A stretch of 64,000 nucleotides of DNA from Paracoccaceae bacterium (GTDB lineage Bacteria; Pseudomonadota; Alphaproteobacteria; Rhodobacterales; Rhodobacteraceae): the NCBI GenBank assembly GCA_018223125.1, contig JAAEZA010000006.1:44026-108025 (forward strand). Reading direction: 5' to 3'. The translations under genes and the position numbers were made by a program. Positions 9,103 through 17,851 of this stretch are shown in pieces. The notes beneath the pieces were generated by a model, which saw only the letters and a program-made list of their open reading frames with translations, was not told the origin of the DNA and did no database searches. Within the stretch, counting starts at the first letter, position 1; every line of letters starts with the position of its first letter.

Positions 9103-10920
9103 TCAGGCCTCCTCGAAGTTAAATACAGTTGCCCCGTCGCGGGCCGCGCCGACATTCTGGCGGAAAGCGGCGAACAGTTCCCGCCCGAGACCGAACTCGT
9201 TGCTGCCTAGGTCGGGATGGGTGATCGCGCGTTCAAAGATGCTGACGTCTTGCGCGTCAAGATGGCCGTTTTCCGCGTCGACCGTTACGATGTCACCGTC
9301 CTGTAAATAGGCCAGCGGCCCACCGTCAAGCGCTTCGGGGCTGACGTGGATGGCCGCAGGCACTTTACCCGAGGCACCGGACATGCGCCCGTCGCTGACC
9401 AGCGCCACCTTGATGCCGCGATCCTGAAGCACCGACAGGCAGGGCGTCAGACCGTGCAGTTCCGGCATCCCGTTGGCTTTCGGTCCCTGATAGCGAACGA
9501 CGACAACCACGTCAGAGGTAAACTCACCGGCGCGGAAGGCCGCCAGCACCGCTTCTTGCGTGTGGAACACCCGCACGGGCGCCGTCAGCACACGACGTTC
9601 CGGTGCAACGGCAGAAGTTTTCATTACGCCCCGCCCCAGATTGCCCGACAGGTTGGACAGACCGCCCGTGGCTTGGAAAGGTTCTTTTGTGCTCGCGATG
9701 ATTTTGTCGTTCAGAGAGGCTTTCGCCCCGTCCTGCCAGCTTAGCACGCCGTCCACCAGCTTGGGTTCTTTGGTATAGCGTTCCAGCCCCTGCCCCATCA
9801 CCGTCAGCGTATCATCATGCAGCAAACCCGCATTCAGCAGTTCGCCAATCACCAGCCCGAGGCCACCCGCCGCATGGAAATGGTTCACATCGGCCAGACC
9901 GTTGGGATAAATTCGCGTCAGCAGCGGCACCACTTGGGACAAGTCGGCAAAATCCTCCCAGTCGAGCACAATGCCCGAGGCCCGCGCCATTGCGATCAGG
10001 TGGATCAGCAGGTTTGTGGACCCGCCTGTTGCCATCAATCCGATAATCCCGTTCACATAGGCCTTTTCGTCCAGAACATGGGACACAGGGGTGTAGGCAT
10101 TGCCAAGATCGCTCAGCCCGAGGGCAATACGTGTTCCTTCGCTTGTCAAGGCTTCGCGCAGCGGCGTGTTGGGGGCGACAAAGCTGGAACCGGGCAGGTG
10201 TAGCCCCATAAATTCCATCAACATCTGGTTTGTGTTGGCGGTGCCGTAAAAGGTACAGGTGCCCGCGCTGTGATAGCTGGCCATCTCTGCCGCCATCAGC
10301 GCATCGCGGTCGCATTTACCTTCGGCAAACTCCTTACGCACCCGTGCCTTGTCGTCATTGGCCAGTCCGCTGGGCATCGGCCCTGCTGGCAGGAACACCG
10401 CCGGTATATGACCGAAACGTGCCGCAGCAATCACCAGACCGGGAACGATCTTGTCACACACCCCGAGGTAGATCGAACTATCGAACACGTTATGGGACAG
10501 GCCGATCGCCGCGGACATAGCTATCGCATCGCGGGAAAACAGCGACAGTTCCATTCCCGTCTGGCCTTGGGTGATTCCGTCACACATGGCTGGCACACCG
10601 GCAGCAACCTGCGCAGTGCCCCCGGCAGCCCGCGCCGTATCCTTGATCAGATCGGGATAGGCCTGAAACGGCTGATGCGCCGACAGCATATCATTATAGG
10701 CGGTGATAATCCCGATATTCGGGCCGCGCTTTTCCACCATATCCGCCTGATCCTGTCCCATCGCCGCATAGGCATGGGCCTGATTGCCACAGGACAGATG
10801 CGCGCGCTTTGGACCCTCGGAGCGGGCTTGCTCCATCTGGCGCAAATACGCCGCGCGGCTGCGTTCGGATTTTTTCGCGATCCGTGATGTGACCTCTGCC
10901 AAAGTGCCTGTGACCGACAT
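9103..10920 (-). CDS. edd: 6-phosphogluconate dehydratase
   Basis: Dehydrates 6-phosphogluconate to KDPG, the first committed Entner-Doudoroff step. At 605 residues it matches the usual length of the IlvD/Edd iron-sulfur dehydratases. Conserved cysteine segments are visible in [28 protein letters not shown] and GVCDKIVPG, together with [11 protein letters not shown] and the C-terminal [20 protein letters not shown]. The start MSVTGTL follows GGGAGGC. A palindromic operator candidate lies 42 bp upstream, and eda follows directly. Loss of phosphofructokinase-based glycolysis in favour of this route is common in Roseobacter relatives. Confidence 0.96.
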   Translation of the reverse strand: MSVTGTLAEVTSRIAKKSERSRAAYLRQMEQARSEGPKRAHLSCGNQAHAYAAMGQDQADMVEKRGPNIGIITAYNDMLSAHQPFQAYPDLIKDTARAAGGTAQVAAGVPAMCDGITQGQTGMELSLFSRDAIAMSAAIGLSHNVFDSSIYLGVCDKIVPGLVIAAARFGHIPAVFLPAGPMPSGLANDDKARVRKEFAEGKCDRDALMAAEMASYHSAGTCTFYGTANTNQMLMEFMGLHLPGSSFVAPNTPLREALTSEGTRIALGLSDLGNAYTPVSHVLDEKAYVNGIIGLMATGGSTNLLIHLIAMARASGIVLDWEDFADLSQVVPLLTRIYPNGLADVNHFHAAGGLGLVIGELLNAGLLHDDTLTVMGQGLERYTKEPKLVDGVLSWQDGAKASLNDKIIASTKEPFQATGGLSNLSGNLGRGVMKTSAVAPERRVLTAPVRVFHTQEAVLAAFRAGEFTSDVVVVVRYQGPKANGMPELHGLTPCLSVLQDRGIKVALVSDGRMSGASGKVPAAIHVSPEALDGGPLAYLQDGDIVTVDAENGHLDAQDVSIFERAITHPDLGSNEFGLGRELFAAFRQNVGAARDGATVFNFEEA

Positions 10921-10961
10921 GGGTGCCTCCCTCTCTCGTCTCAAAAGGTATTCGTCAAACC

Positions 10962-10979
10962 TACGTTAGCGATAACGTA
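10962..10979. promoter_or_regulatory. Palindromic operator candidate upstream of edd-eda
   Basis: TACGTTAGCGATAACGTA is a 7-bp inverted repeat (TACGTTA/TAACGTA) with a central GCGA, beginning 42 bp before the edd start. The shape, with a CG centre and TTA/TAA arms, resembles LacI-family operators. No LacI gene is in the window, so the regulator is unknown. Confidence 0.5.
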
Positions 10980-11085
10980 AGGCAACCGGCCCTATAAAAC
11001 AAGCCACAAAACTCGCCCTTTCCAAAGGATCATGCGCCATAGTATCAATCATGCACAACATTCAGAAAAAACGAGTCTCTTGCCC

Positions 11086-11589
11086 ATGTCAGAAAACCGT
11101 CTCCCGCACGAAAAAGGATTTCATATCTCCTGGGACCAGATCCATCGGGACAGTCGCGCACTTGCGTGGCGGCTGGACGGCCACGGGCCGGACGATGGCG
11201 CATGGCGCGCGGTTGTTGCGATTACGCGGGGCGGCATGGCCCCTGCCATGATCGCCGCAAGGGAACTGGACATCCGCACTGTAGACACGATTTCGATCAA
11301 ATCCTACGACCACCAGTCACAATCCGAAGCGCGAGTGCTGAAGAAACCGGATGACGACCTGATGGGCGATGGCACCGGCATCCTGATTATCGACGATCTG
11401 GTAGACAGCGGCAAAACGCTCGAAGTGGTGCGCAAATTGTACCCGAACGCCCATTTTGCAACCGTTTACGCAAAACCCAAAGGCCGTCCGCAGGTGGATA
11501 CATTCATCACCGAAGTTTCGCAGGACACATGGATTTTCTTCCCTTGGGATATGGCTCTGCAATATGTTGAACCCTACAGGGGCAACTGA
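11086..11589 (+). CDS. gpt: Xanthine (guanine) phosphoribosyltransferase
   Basis: Salvages xanthine or guanine to the nucleotide using PRPP. The 167-residue protein has the type I PRTase fold with [10 protein letters not shown] and the PRPP loop [17 protein letters not shown], and a Gpt-like C-terminal FFPWDMA. The start [16 protein letters not shown] was chosen over an in-frame ATG 18 codons upstream for family length; relatives often begin with a similar PHEKGF segment. Its stop is directly followed by the metC start codon, so both are co-transcribed. It diverges from edd. Confidence 0.93.
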   Translation: MSENRLPHEKGFHISWDQIHRDSRALAWRLDGHGPDDGAWRAVVAITRGGMAPAMIAARELDIRTVDTISIKSYDHQSQSEARVLKKPDDDLMGDGTGILIIDDLVDSGKTLEVVRKLYPNAHFATVYAKPKGRPQVDTFITEVSQDTWIFFPWDMALQYVEPYRGN

Positions 11590-12744
11590 ATGGCGCGCAA
11601 ATCCAATACCCTTGCGCCGGAAACTCTGGCGGCCCAAGCCCTGCGCCATATAGACCCTGCCTCTGGCAGCGTGGTTCCGCCCATGGTGGCGGCATCGACC
11701 TTTGCGCGGGATGAAAACTATGATCTGCGTGAAGGCTATATCTATGCCCGCTACGGCAGTCCGACCACGGCCCACGCCGAAGAGATCATCGCCACACTGG
11801 AAGGCGCGGATGAAAGCCTGCTGCTGAATTCCGGTATGTCAGCATCGGTTGCAGTGGTCGAAGCCCTGCCCCCGAACGCCCATGTGGTGGCCCAGTCGAT
11901 GATGTATCACGTCGGCTTGCACTGGCTGGACCGTCAGGCCCGACGCGGCGTGATCCGTAAGGATCTGTTCCCTGCCGGCGACCTTGACGCGCTGGAAGCC
12001 GCCTTGATACCGGGTGAAACCAAACTGGTCTGGATCGAAACCCCTGCCAACGGCGACTGGTCGATCACAGACATCGCCGCCGCCGCCGAACTGGCCCATC
12101 GTGCCGGCGCTGTCCTGATGGTGGACAGCACCGCCGCGCCGCCCTGCACGACGAAACCGCTGGATCTGGGGGCGGATATTTCCTTCCATTCGGCAACAAA
12201 ATACATGGGCGGCCATTCCGATTTCACCGCCGGTGTCCTGTCCGCCCGCAAGGACATGCCGCTCTGGGCTGACATACGCGAGGTGCGAAGCTTTCAGGGC
12301 ACGATCCTGCCCGCGTTTGAATCCTGGCTGCTGATCCGCAGCCTGCGCAGCCTTCATATCCGCTACGAGGCATGCAGCCGCAATGCGATGGCTTTTGCGC
12401 AGCATTTCGCAGCCCATAAGGAAATCGAAGCGGTCCTCTACCCCGGCCTGCCGGATCATCCGGGCCATGATGTGGCCGCGCGGCAGATGAAAAACGGGTT
12501 TGGCGGGATGATGTCCATCCGCGTGAAGGGCAGTGACAGCCGTGCCTTCGAGATGGCAAAGCAGACCAGAGTGTTTATCCCTGCCACTTCGCTTGGCGGC
12601 GTCGAAAGCCTGATCGAACACCGCCGCACCGTTGCCGGAGAAGACAGCGGCATACCAGCAAACCTGCTGCGCATTTCTATCGGCATCGAAAATATCGACG
12701 ACCTGATCGCGGATTTCGAACAGGCGCTGGCCGCTACTGCATAA
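11590..12744 (+). CDS. metC: Cystathionine beta-lyase (PLP enzyme of the Cys/Met family)
   Basis: PLP-dependent cleavage of cystathionine to homocysteine, ammonia and pyruvate. The 384-residue protein has the family motifs: YARYGSPTTAHAEE, LLNSGMSAS, the aspartate loop VDSTAAPP, and the PLP lysine in FHSATKYMGGHSD. The C-terminal half has LGGVESLIEHRRT and LLRISIGIENIDDL. Related family members (cystathionine gamma-lyase or synthase, O-acetylhomoserine enzymes) share these motifs, so the exact reaction is likely but not proven. It follows gpt with no gap. Confidence 0.85.
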   Translation: MARKSNTLAPETLAAQALRHIDPASGSVVPPMVAASTFARDENYDLREGYIYARYGSPTTAHAEEIIATLEGADESLLLNSGMSASVAVVEALPPNAHVVAQSMMYHVGLHWLDRQARRGVIRKDLFPAGDLDALEAALIPGETKLVWIETPANGDWSITDIAAAAELAHRAGAVLMVDSTAAPPCTTKPLDLGADISFHSATKYMGGHSDFTAGVLSARKDMPLWADIREVRSFQGTILPAFESWLLIRSLRSLHIRYEACSRNAMAFAQHFAAHKEIEAVLYPGLPDHPGHDVAARQMKNGFGGMMSIRVKGSDSRAFEMAKQTRVFIPATSLGGVESLIEHRRTVAGEDSGIPANLLRISIGIENIDDLIADFEQALAATA

Positions 12745-12803
12745 CTCCGTTAACCGGCGCCCTCGCAAACAGGTGGGCGCCCTGACCCAAGAAGGAACGA
12801 TCC

Positions 12804-13151
12804 ATGTCAGAAATCACGCGCGCCCACGGAAACGGCCGGATGAGCCAGCTCGTCACCCACGGCGATACCATTTACCTTGCCGGACAGGTGGGCACAGCCG
12901 GTGCATCGGTGACACAGCAAACACAGGACATTCTGGACAAGATTGACGCCCTGCTGGCAGAGGCCGGATCGGACAAGACAAAGATCCTGCAAGCGATCAT
13001 CTGGATGGATGACATGGCGGATTTTGCCGAAATGAACGCGGTTTGGGATGCTTGGGTGCCCCAAGGCAACGAACCGGCCCGCGCCGCCGGTTCTGCCCAT
13101 CTGGCAACGCCGGAATACAAGGTGGAAATCATCATCACAGCGGCAAAGTAA
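12804..13151 (+). CDS. RidA (YjgF/YER057c/UK114) family protein
   Basis: Members hydrolyse reactive enamine/imine intermediates made by PLP enzymes. The 115-residue product shows TIYLAGQVG, ILDKIDALLAEAGSDKTKI and the C-terminal EYKVEIIITAAK. The usual RidA arginine near PARAA is present as EPARAAGSA, and the terminal glutamate region is kept. It lies 59 bp after metC, a PLP lyase releasing such intermediates, which supports detoxification as its role. It is preceded by AAGGAACGATCC. A GC-rich inverted repeat without T-run lies between metC and this gene. Confidence 0.87.
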   Translation: MSEITRAHGNGRMSQLVTHGDTIYLAGQVGTAGASVTQQTQDILDKIDALLAEAGSDKTKILQAIIWMDDMADFAEMNAVWDAWVPQGNEPARAAGSAHLATPEYKVEIIITAAK

Positions 13152-13205
13152 CCACCGCCACACACTCGTGCCTCCCGCCAAGGGCGGGCGGCGCCTATAC
13201 CCCTC

Positions 13206-13817
13206 TCAGACGGCCTTTCGCGCCCTCAGCGCAGCCGAGATCGTCCCGTCATCGAGGTAATCCAGCTCTCCGCCAATCGGAACACCCTGCGCCAGAGAGG
13301 TCACGGAAACCCCCGCCTCTTCCAGTTGCTCCGCGATATAATGGGCCGTGGTCTGCCCGTCCACGGTGGCATTCAACGCAAGGATCACTTCGGTGATTTC
13401 CTCGTCCAGCACGCGGCGGATGAGGGCGGGAATGCGCAATTCTTCCGGCCCGACCCCATCCAGTGCAGACAGCGACCCGCCCAAGACGTGATAGCGCCCT
13501 TTGAACACGCCGGAACGGTCCATCGCCCAAAGATCGGCCACATCCTCGACTACGCAAATCTGTCCGTTGGCACGGCGGGTATCCTCGCAGATATCACAGC
13601 GGTCCCGCGTGCCGATGTTGCCGCAGACCAGACACTCCCGCGCCGTGGCGGCGACTGCAAACATGGCATCCGCCAGCGGCGTCAGCAGCAGCGCGCGCTT
13701 CTTGATCAGATGCAACACGGCACGACGGGCCGAACGGGGCCCCATGCCGGGCAATTTTGCCATCAGGGCGATCAGCGCGTCAATGTCCTGGTTCTTACTG
13801 TCCAAGCCCGTCTCCAT
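13206..13817 (-). CDS. recR: Recombination protein RecR
   Basis: DNA-binding partner of RecF/RecO in RecA loading at gaps. The 203-residue protein has the helix-hairpin-helix [18 protein letters not shown], a four-cysteine zinc finger (CLVCG and CDICED) and the Toprim domain with [14 protein letters not shown] and the closing [20 protein letters not shown]. The start at METGLDSKN follows GGGGGA at 12 bases; a TTG three codons upstream (spaced better from GGGGGA) is equally possible. It is downstream of ybaB, as is usual, but dnaX, the common third member, is absent here. Confidence 0.94.
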   Translation of the reverse strand: METGLDSKNQDIDALIALMAKLPGMGPRSARRAVLHLIKKRALLLTPLADAMFAVAATARECLVCGNIGTRDRCDICEDTRRANGQICVVEDVADLWAMDRSGVFKGRYHVLGGSLSALDGVGPEELRIPALIRRVLDEEITEVILALNATVDGQTTAHYIAEQLEEAGVSVTSLAQGVPIGGELDYLDDGTISAALRARKAV

Positions 13818-13896
13818 TTTCGTCAAATATCCCCCGCGGAGCGATCCCGAAACCACCGGAACCGCACCGTGACAGGGAATTGACCACCCGACCGGA

Positions 13897-14241
13897 TCAG
13901 AAGGGCAGTTTCATACCTTCAGGCAGGTTTAACCCTTCGGTCACTTTGCCCATTTCCGCCTGCGCGGTTTCCGCAGCGCGGGCCTGACCATCCTTGATCG
14001 CCGCCACGATCAGATCCTCGACCACTTCCTTGTCATCGGCAACAAACAGGCTCGGGTCGATATTGATGCCTTTGACATCGCCCTTGGCCGTCACGGTAAC
14101 TTTCACCATACCGGCACCGGCTTCACCTTCGACGGTGATCTCGTCCAGTCTGGCCTGTGCCTCGGCCATCTTGCCTTGCATTTCCTGCGCCTGTTTCATG
14201 ATCTTGGCCATGTCGCCAAGTCCGCCTAAACCCTTCAGCAT
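13897..14241 (-). CDS. YbaB/EbfC family nucleoid-associated protein
   Basis: A small DNA-binding protein of 114 residues with the family core: a coiled N-terminal half ([44 protein letters not shown] shown in parts here: [19 protein letters not shown]) and a [20 protein letters not shown] helix. Homologues bind DNA as tweezers-like dimers. It lies 79 bp before recR on the same strand. Identification is secure; its cellular role is only loosely known for the family. Confidence 0.92.
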   Translation of the reverse strand: MLKGLGGLGDMAKIMKQAQEMQGKMAEAQARLDEITVEGEAGAGMVKVTVTAKGDVKGINIDPSLFVADDKEVVEDLIVAAIKDGQARAAETAQAEMGKVTEGLNLPEGMKLPF

Positions 14242-14333
14242 TGCTTTACTCCTGCAAATTCGATCCGCCTCTCATTACCCTGCATCGCTGTGCGTCACAA
14301 GATAAGCTCTTAGGTAAGACGTTTGCGGGTGGT

Positions 14334-15701
14334 TCAACCCCGTGCATGCAGATTTCGCACAAAACGCGCGGCCCAGATCATCGCAGCAGTGCCCGCCAGA
14401 ACCGCCGCCAGCGCCTGTCCGTAGACCACGCCTGGCGCGGCCAGCCATTTACCCATCAATACGCAGCATGGAAAGATCAGCACGCCGTCACGCAGCCAGT
14501 TGCAGGCGGTGGAATAGATCGGGCGCCCCAGATTGTTAAAGGCCGCGTTGGACACAAACAGCGCACCGGTAAACATATAGCCGCCTGCCCCGACCAGCAT
14601 GAAAGCCATCAGCACTTCTGCTGCGGTTCCTTCCAGCCCGAACAATCGGGCAACAGGATTGCGCAGCAGGGCAAGAAGGCTCCAACTTACCAGCGTATAG
14701 AGCGCGCAGAACTTCAGCGCGTCCCGATAGGCCTGTTGGACACGGTCAAATTGCCCCGCCCCGAAATTCTGCCCGATTATGCCGCCAATCGCCCCCGAGA
14801 GCGAGAATATGCCGCCAAAGGCCAGCACGGCCAGACGGCTGACCACCGCCCAGCCTGCCACGGCTGCATCGCCGTAGGCACTGATCACTTTGGTCAGGAT
14901 GTAATTGCCGAACGGCGTGGACAACTGGGTCATAACAGCCGGAACGGCGATCATTAGGAAGGGGCGCAGCAACTGGCGCATCACGGTGCGGTTGACGGGT
15001 CCAACCATGTCATAGACGCGGATTACGAACCAGACGGACAGGGCCGCCGACAATCCGCGCGAGATGACGATACCCCAAGCGGCCCCGTCAAACCCCATAC
15101 CAAGCCCGATGATCAGCACCGGATCAATCACCATAGCCATCAGCCCCGCGGACATGGTGACAGCCATAGAGCGCACCGCATCCCCGATAGAGCGCAGCAC
15201 GGCCGATCCGACCATGCCCAGCGCCATGAACGGCAGGCTCGGCACACTGATGGACAAAAACCGCGCGGCATCCGCCTGCGTTTGGCCTTCGGCCCCCGCA
15301 AAGGCGAGGATTTCAAAACGGAACACCAGAACCAGCGTCGCCATGACCATCTGGAAAACAAAGGTAAATATGGCCGCACTGGTGGTTTGCTGACGGGCCA
15401 GTCCGGTCTTGCCCTGCCCGATGGATTTCGAAACCAGCGCCATGTTGGCAATCATCAGCCCGATGCCGGTCGAGATGGTGAAAAACTGGATGGTCCACGC
15501 AAAGCCCAGCGCCGCCACCAGCCCCTGGTCCCCCAGCGTACTAACCCAGAACAGCGTTGCCACATCCACAAGGAACATGAACACCAGCCCGAGCGATCCT
15601 GTCAGCGTCATGACAACCACATGGCGCATGATCGATCCGGTCAGAAAGCGTGCCTTCTTGTCCGGCTCTTCTGCCGGCACATCGGTTTCGGTCCCTGACA
15701 T
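14334..15701 (-). CDS. MATE family efflux transporter
   Basis: A 455-residue inner-membrane antiporter with about 12 hydrophobic helices. MATE features include LVDVATLFWVSTLGDQGLVAALGFAWTI at the first helices, a duplicated half-structure, and GAIGGIIGQNFGAGQ at the start of the second half. Substrates of this subgroup (often Na+ or H+ coupled drug or metabolite export) cannot be predicted. The start MSGTETDVPAEEP lies one base after the stop of the upstream MFS gene, so the two transporters are one operon. Confidence 0.88.
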   Translation of the reverse strand: MSGTETDVPAEEPDKKARFLTGSIMRHVVVMTLTGSLGLVFMFLVDVATLFWVSTLGDQGLVAALGFAWTIQFFTISTGIGLMIANMALVSKSIGQGKTGLARQQTTSAAIFTFVFQMVMATLVLVFRFEILAFAGAEGQTQADAARFLSISVPSLPFMALGMVGSAVLRSIGDAVRSMAVTMSAGLMAMVIDPVLIIGLGMGFDGAAWGIVISRGLSAALSVWFVIRVYDMVGPVNRTVMRQLLRPFLMIAVPAVMTQLSTPFGNYILTKVISAYGDAAVAGWAVVSRLAVLAFGGIFSLSGAIGGIIGQNFGAGQFDRVQQAYRDALKFCALYTLVSWSLLALLRNPVARLFGLEGTAAEVLMAFMLVGAGGYMFTGALFVSNAAFNNLGRPIYSTACNWLRDGVLIFPCCVLMGKWLAAPGVVYGQALAAVLAGTAAMIWAARFVRNLHARG

Positions 15702-15702
15702 G

Positions 15703-16944
15703 CTATTCCGCAGCCTCCGCAGGCAGAACAGTTCGTGCAAAGACGGTTTCATACCCCATGCGCGGATGGCGCGGGATCATCAGGGACAGGATCAGCGACA
15801 GCAGCGCAACAGATGCGGCAAAAATGAAGACTGCCGCCGGAGAAACCAGCCACAAATACCCCAGCATCGCAGGCAAAAGCACCGCGCCGATGTGATTAAT
15901 TGTAAAGGCAACCGCTGCTGTAGGCGCAATATCGGAGGGGTGGGCGATTTTCTGGAAGTAAGTTTTCTGCGCAAAGGCCAGCGCAAAGAACAGGTGGTCG
16001 ATCACGTAAAGCGCCGCAGCAACCAGAACGCCCCAACCGAACATGTAGATGCCCCCGTAGGCACAAAACACAAGGATCAGCCCGATGTATTCAAACACCA
16101 GCGCGTTGCGCTCTCCGACGCGGGACACGAACTGCCCCATCAGCGGTGCAAAGATCATATTGGCGACATAGTTGATCAGGAACAGCGCCGTGACCTCATG
16201 CACTTCAAACCCGAACCGTTCCACCATCATAAAGGCGGCAAAGACCATGAAGATCTGCCGCCGCGCCCCTGCCGCCGCCTGAAGGCTGTAATACAGCCAG
16301 TAGCGTTTGCGCAGGATCATCTTATTGTGCTGCTTATGGGGGGCTTCAAACGTGGGATAGGCCAGCCAGCAGAACAGCGTCAGCACCACGGCCACACCGC
16401 CGCCGATCAAATAGATCGTGTTGTAATCCCAGCCCAGTATCTTCCAGACCAGCACGATAGAGCCATAGGCAATCAGCGAGGCCGCAGAGCCGATTGCCAC
16501 CATCCAGCCGAGCACTTGGGGCGCGCGGTCCTTGCTGATCCATTGCAGTTCCAAGGACATCTTGACGGTCTCATAGTAGTGAAAACCGATAGAGCCGATC
16601 ATCGTTGTTACCATCAGCCCCAAAAAGCTGGGGAACCAGGCTGTCACGGCGACAGCGATTCCCAGCGCCAGAAGCGATACCACCGCCAGCACCTGTTCGC
16701 GCACGAACCAAAGAACATAAATCACACCAATGGCGAGAAAGCCCGGAATCTCGCGAATCGAATGCAGCCAGCCGATTTTTGATCCGTCGAAATGCGCCAC
16801 TTCGATTACGAAGTTATTCAGCAGCGCCAACCACGTAGAAAAGGCCAGCGGCATGACAAAGGCCATAAGCCCGAGCAGGACCACGGGCCGCCGCCAGAGC
16901 GGGAGTTCATGGGCATCTGCGATTTTCACGGCTGTACTGTACAT
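15703..16944 (-). CDS. MFS transporter
   Basis: A 413-residue major facilitator with about 12 membrane segments. The N-terminal half begins LWRRPVVLLGLMAFVMPLAFSTWLALLNNF and the second half has FLINYVANMIFAPLMGQFVSRVGERNAL, which fits the loop 8-9 MFS signature. The substrate is not predictable. The start MYSTAVKI follows GGAGAGGATTTACCC; the open frame runs 67 codons further up into the lolD 3' region but without similarity. It precedes the MATE gene by one base, implying coupled expression of two exporters. Confidence 0.85.
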   Translation of the reverse strand: MYSTAVKIADAHELPLWRRPVVLLGLMAFVMPLAFSTWLALLNNFVIEVAHFDGSKIGWLHSIREIPGFLAIGVIYVLWFVREQVLAVVSLLALGIAVAVTAWFPSFLGLMVTTMIGSIGFHYYETVKMSLELQWISKDRAPQVLGWMVAIGSAASLIAYGSIVLVWKILGWDYNTIYLIGGGVAVVLTLFCWLAYPTFEAPHKQHNKMILRKRYWLYYSLQAAAGARRQIFMVFAAFMMVERFGFEVHEVTALFLINYVANMIFAPLMGQFVSRVGERNALVFEYIGLILVFCAYGGIYMFGWGVLVAAALYVIDHLFFALAFAQKTYFQKIAHPSDIAPTAAVAFTINHIGAVLLPAMLGYLWLVSPAAVFIFAASVALLSLILSLMIPRHPRMGYETVFARTVLPAEAAE

Positions 16945-17065
16945 GGGTAAATCCTCTCCGGACCGTGATGCGCGGACCGGAAATTTGTCCATCCCAAAAC
17001 GGTTCTGCCTCTCCAATGACGGGAAATGGCAGATTAATCCAGACCAAAAGCCTCTGACACCCGAA

Positions 17066-17743
17066 TTACGCGGGGACGATCTCGCCCGCTTCCAGCCGGA
17101 CCATCCGGTCCATTCGCGCGGCCAGTTCCAGATTGTGGGTGGCAATCAAGGCAGCCATGCCCGAAGCCCGCACCAGTTCCATCAAGGCTGCGAACACCGT
17201 GTCCGAGGTGTTGGGATCAAGGTTGCCTGTCGGTTCATCCGCCAGCAGAAGCCGTGGCCTGTTGGCCAGCGCACGGCAAAAGGCAACACGCTGCTGTTCC
17301 CCGCCGGACAGTTCGCCCGGGCGGTGACTGGCGCGATCCTTCAGGCCGACCCGTTCAAGCAGTTCCTGCGCGTGTGCTTCGGCTTCAGACTTTGAAACCC
17401 CGTTAGCCAGTTGCGGCAGGACCACGTTTTCCAGTCCGGTAAATTCCTGCAACAGGTGATGGAACTGGTAAACAAACCCCACATCCTGCCGGCGCAACCG
17501 TGTGCGTGCGCGATCCCCTCCACCGACAAGCTTGCCCCCGATCTTCACTTCGCCTGTATCAGGTGTATCAAGCAGCCCCGCAATATGCAGCAGCGTGGAT
17601 TTACCCGCACCCGACGGGGCAACCATCGCCACCACTTCGCCTTCGGCCAGTGCCAGATCAACGCCGTTCAGCACGCGCACTTCTGTCGGTTTACCAAGAT
17701 TGTACCCCTTGGTGATCCCGCTCAATTCAAGTGCCTTATTCAT
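17066..17743 (-). CDS. lolD: Lipoprotein-releasing ABC transporter ATPase
   Basis: ATPase of the LolCDE-type machine that extracts lipoproteins from the inner membrane for LolA. The 225-residue protein has Walker [14 protein letters not shown], the signature [15 protein letters not shown], Walker [13 protein letters not shown] and the switch ATHNLELA. It belongs to the MacB/LolD branch. The gene starts with ATGAATAAGG, and the same end-of-lolC plus start-of-lolD sequence occurs again 91 bp upstream (see the repeat entry), so the original stop-start overlap with lolC has been pulled apart. Confidence 0.94.
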   Translation of the reverse strand: MNKALELSGITKGYNLGKPTEVRVLNGVDLALAEGEVVAMVAPSGAGKSTLLHIAGLLDTPDTGEVKIGGKLVGGGDRARTRLRRQDVGFVYQFHHLLQEFTGLENVVLPQLANGVSKSEAEAHAQELLERVGLKDRASHRPGELSGGEQQRVAFCRALANRPRLLLADEPTGNLDPNTSDTVFAALMELVRASGMAALIATHNLELAARMDRMVRLEAGEIVPA

Positions 17744-17851
17744 AGCGCAGCGCCTCTACACACAGGCAAACCTGTTTGCCTGATCCGCTCAATGGGGGAC
17801 ATTTCAGCCGTTTCACGCGAGACTTTTTATTCATAGCGCAGCGCCTCTACA
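17736..17851. repeat. 25-bp direct repeat flanking a 66-bp insert between lolC and lolD
   Basis: Bases 17736-17760 and 17827-17851 are identical over 25 bp. On the minus strand each copy reads as the last codons of lolC (ending CGCTATGAATAA), which also contain the ATGAATAA with which lolD begins. Between the copies are 66 bp including the perfect palindrome AGGCAAACCTGTTTGCCT. The arrangement looks like insertion of a small element with a long target duplication, or a tandem duplication that later diverged. The insert matches no gene. Confidence 0.85.

Noticed and set aside
15409..16782. 457-codon plus-strand frame over the MFS/MATE genes
   Set aside because: It runs antisense to two clear transporter genes, has no ribosome binding site and reads as a low-complexity His/Gln/Arg-rich shadow.
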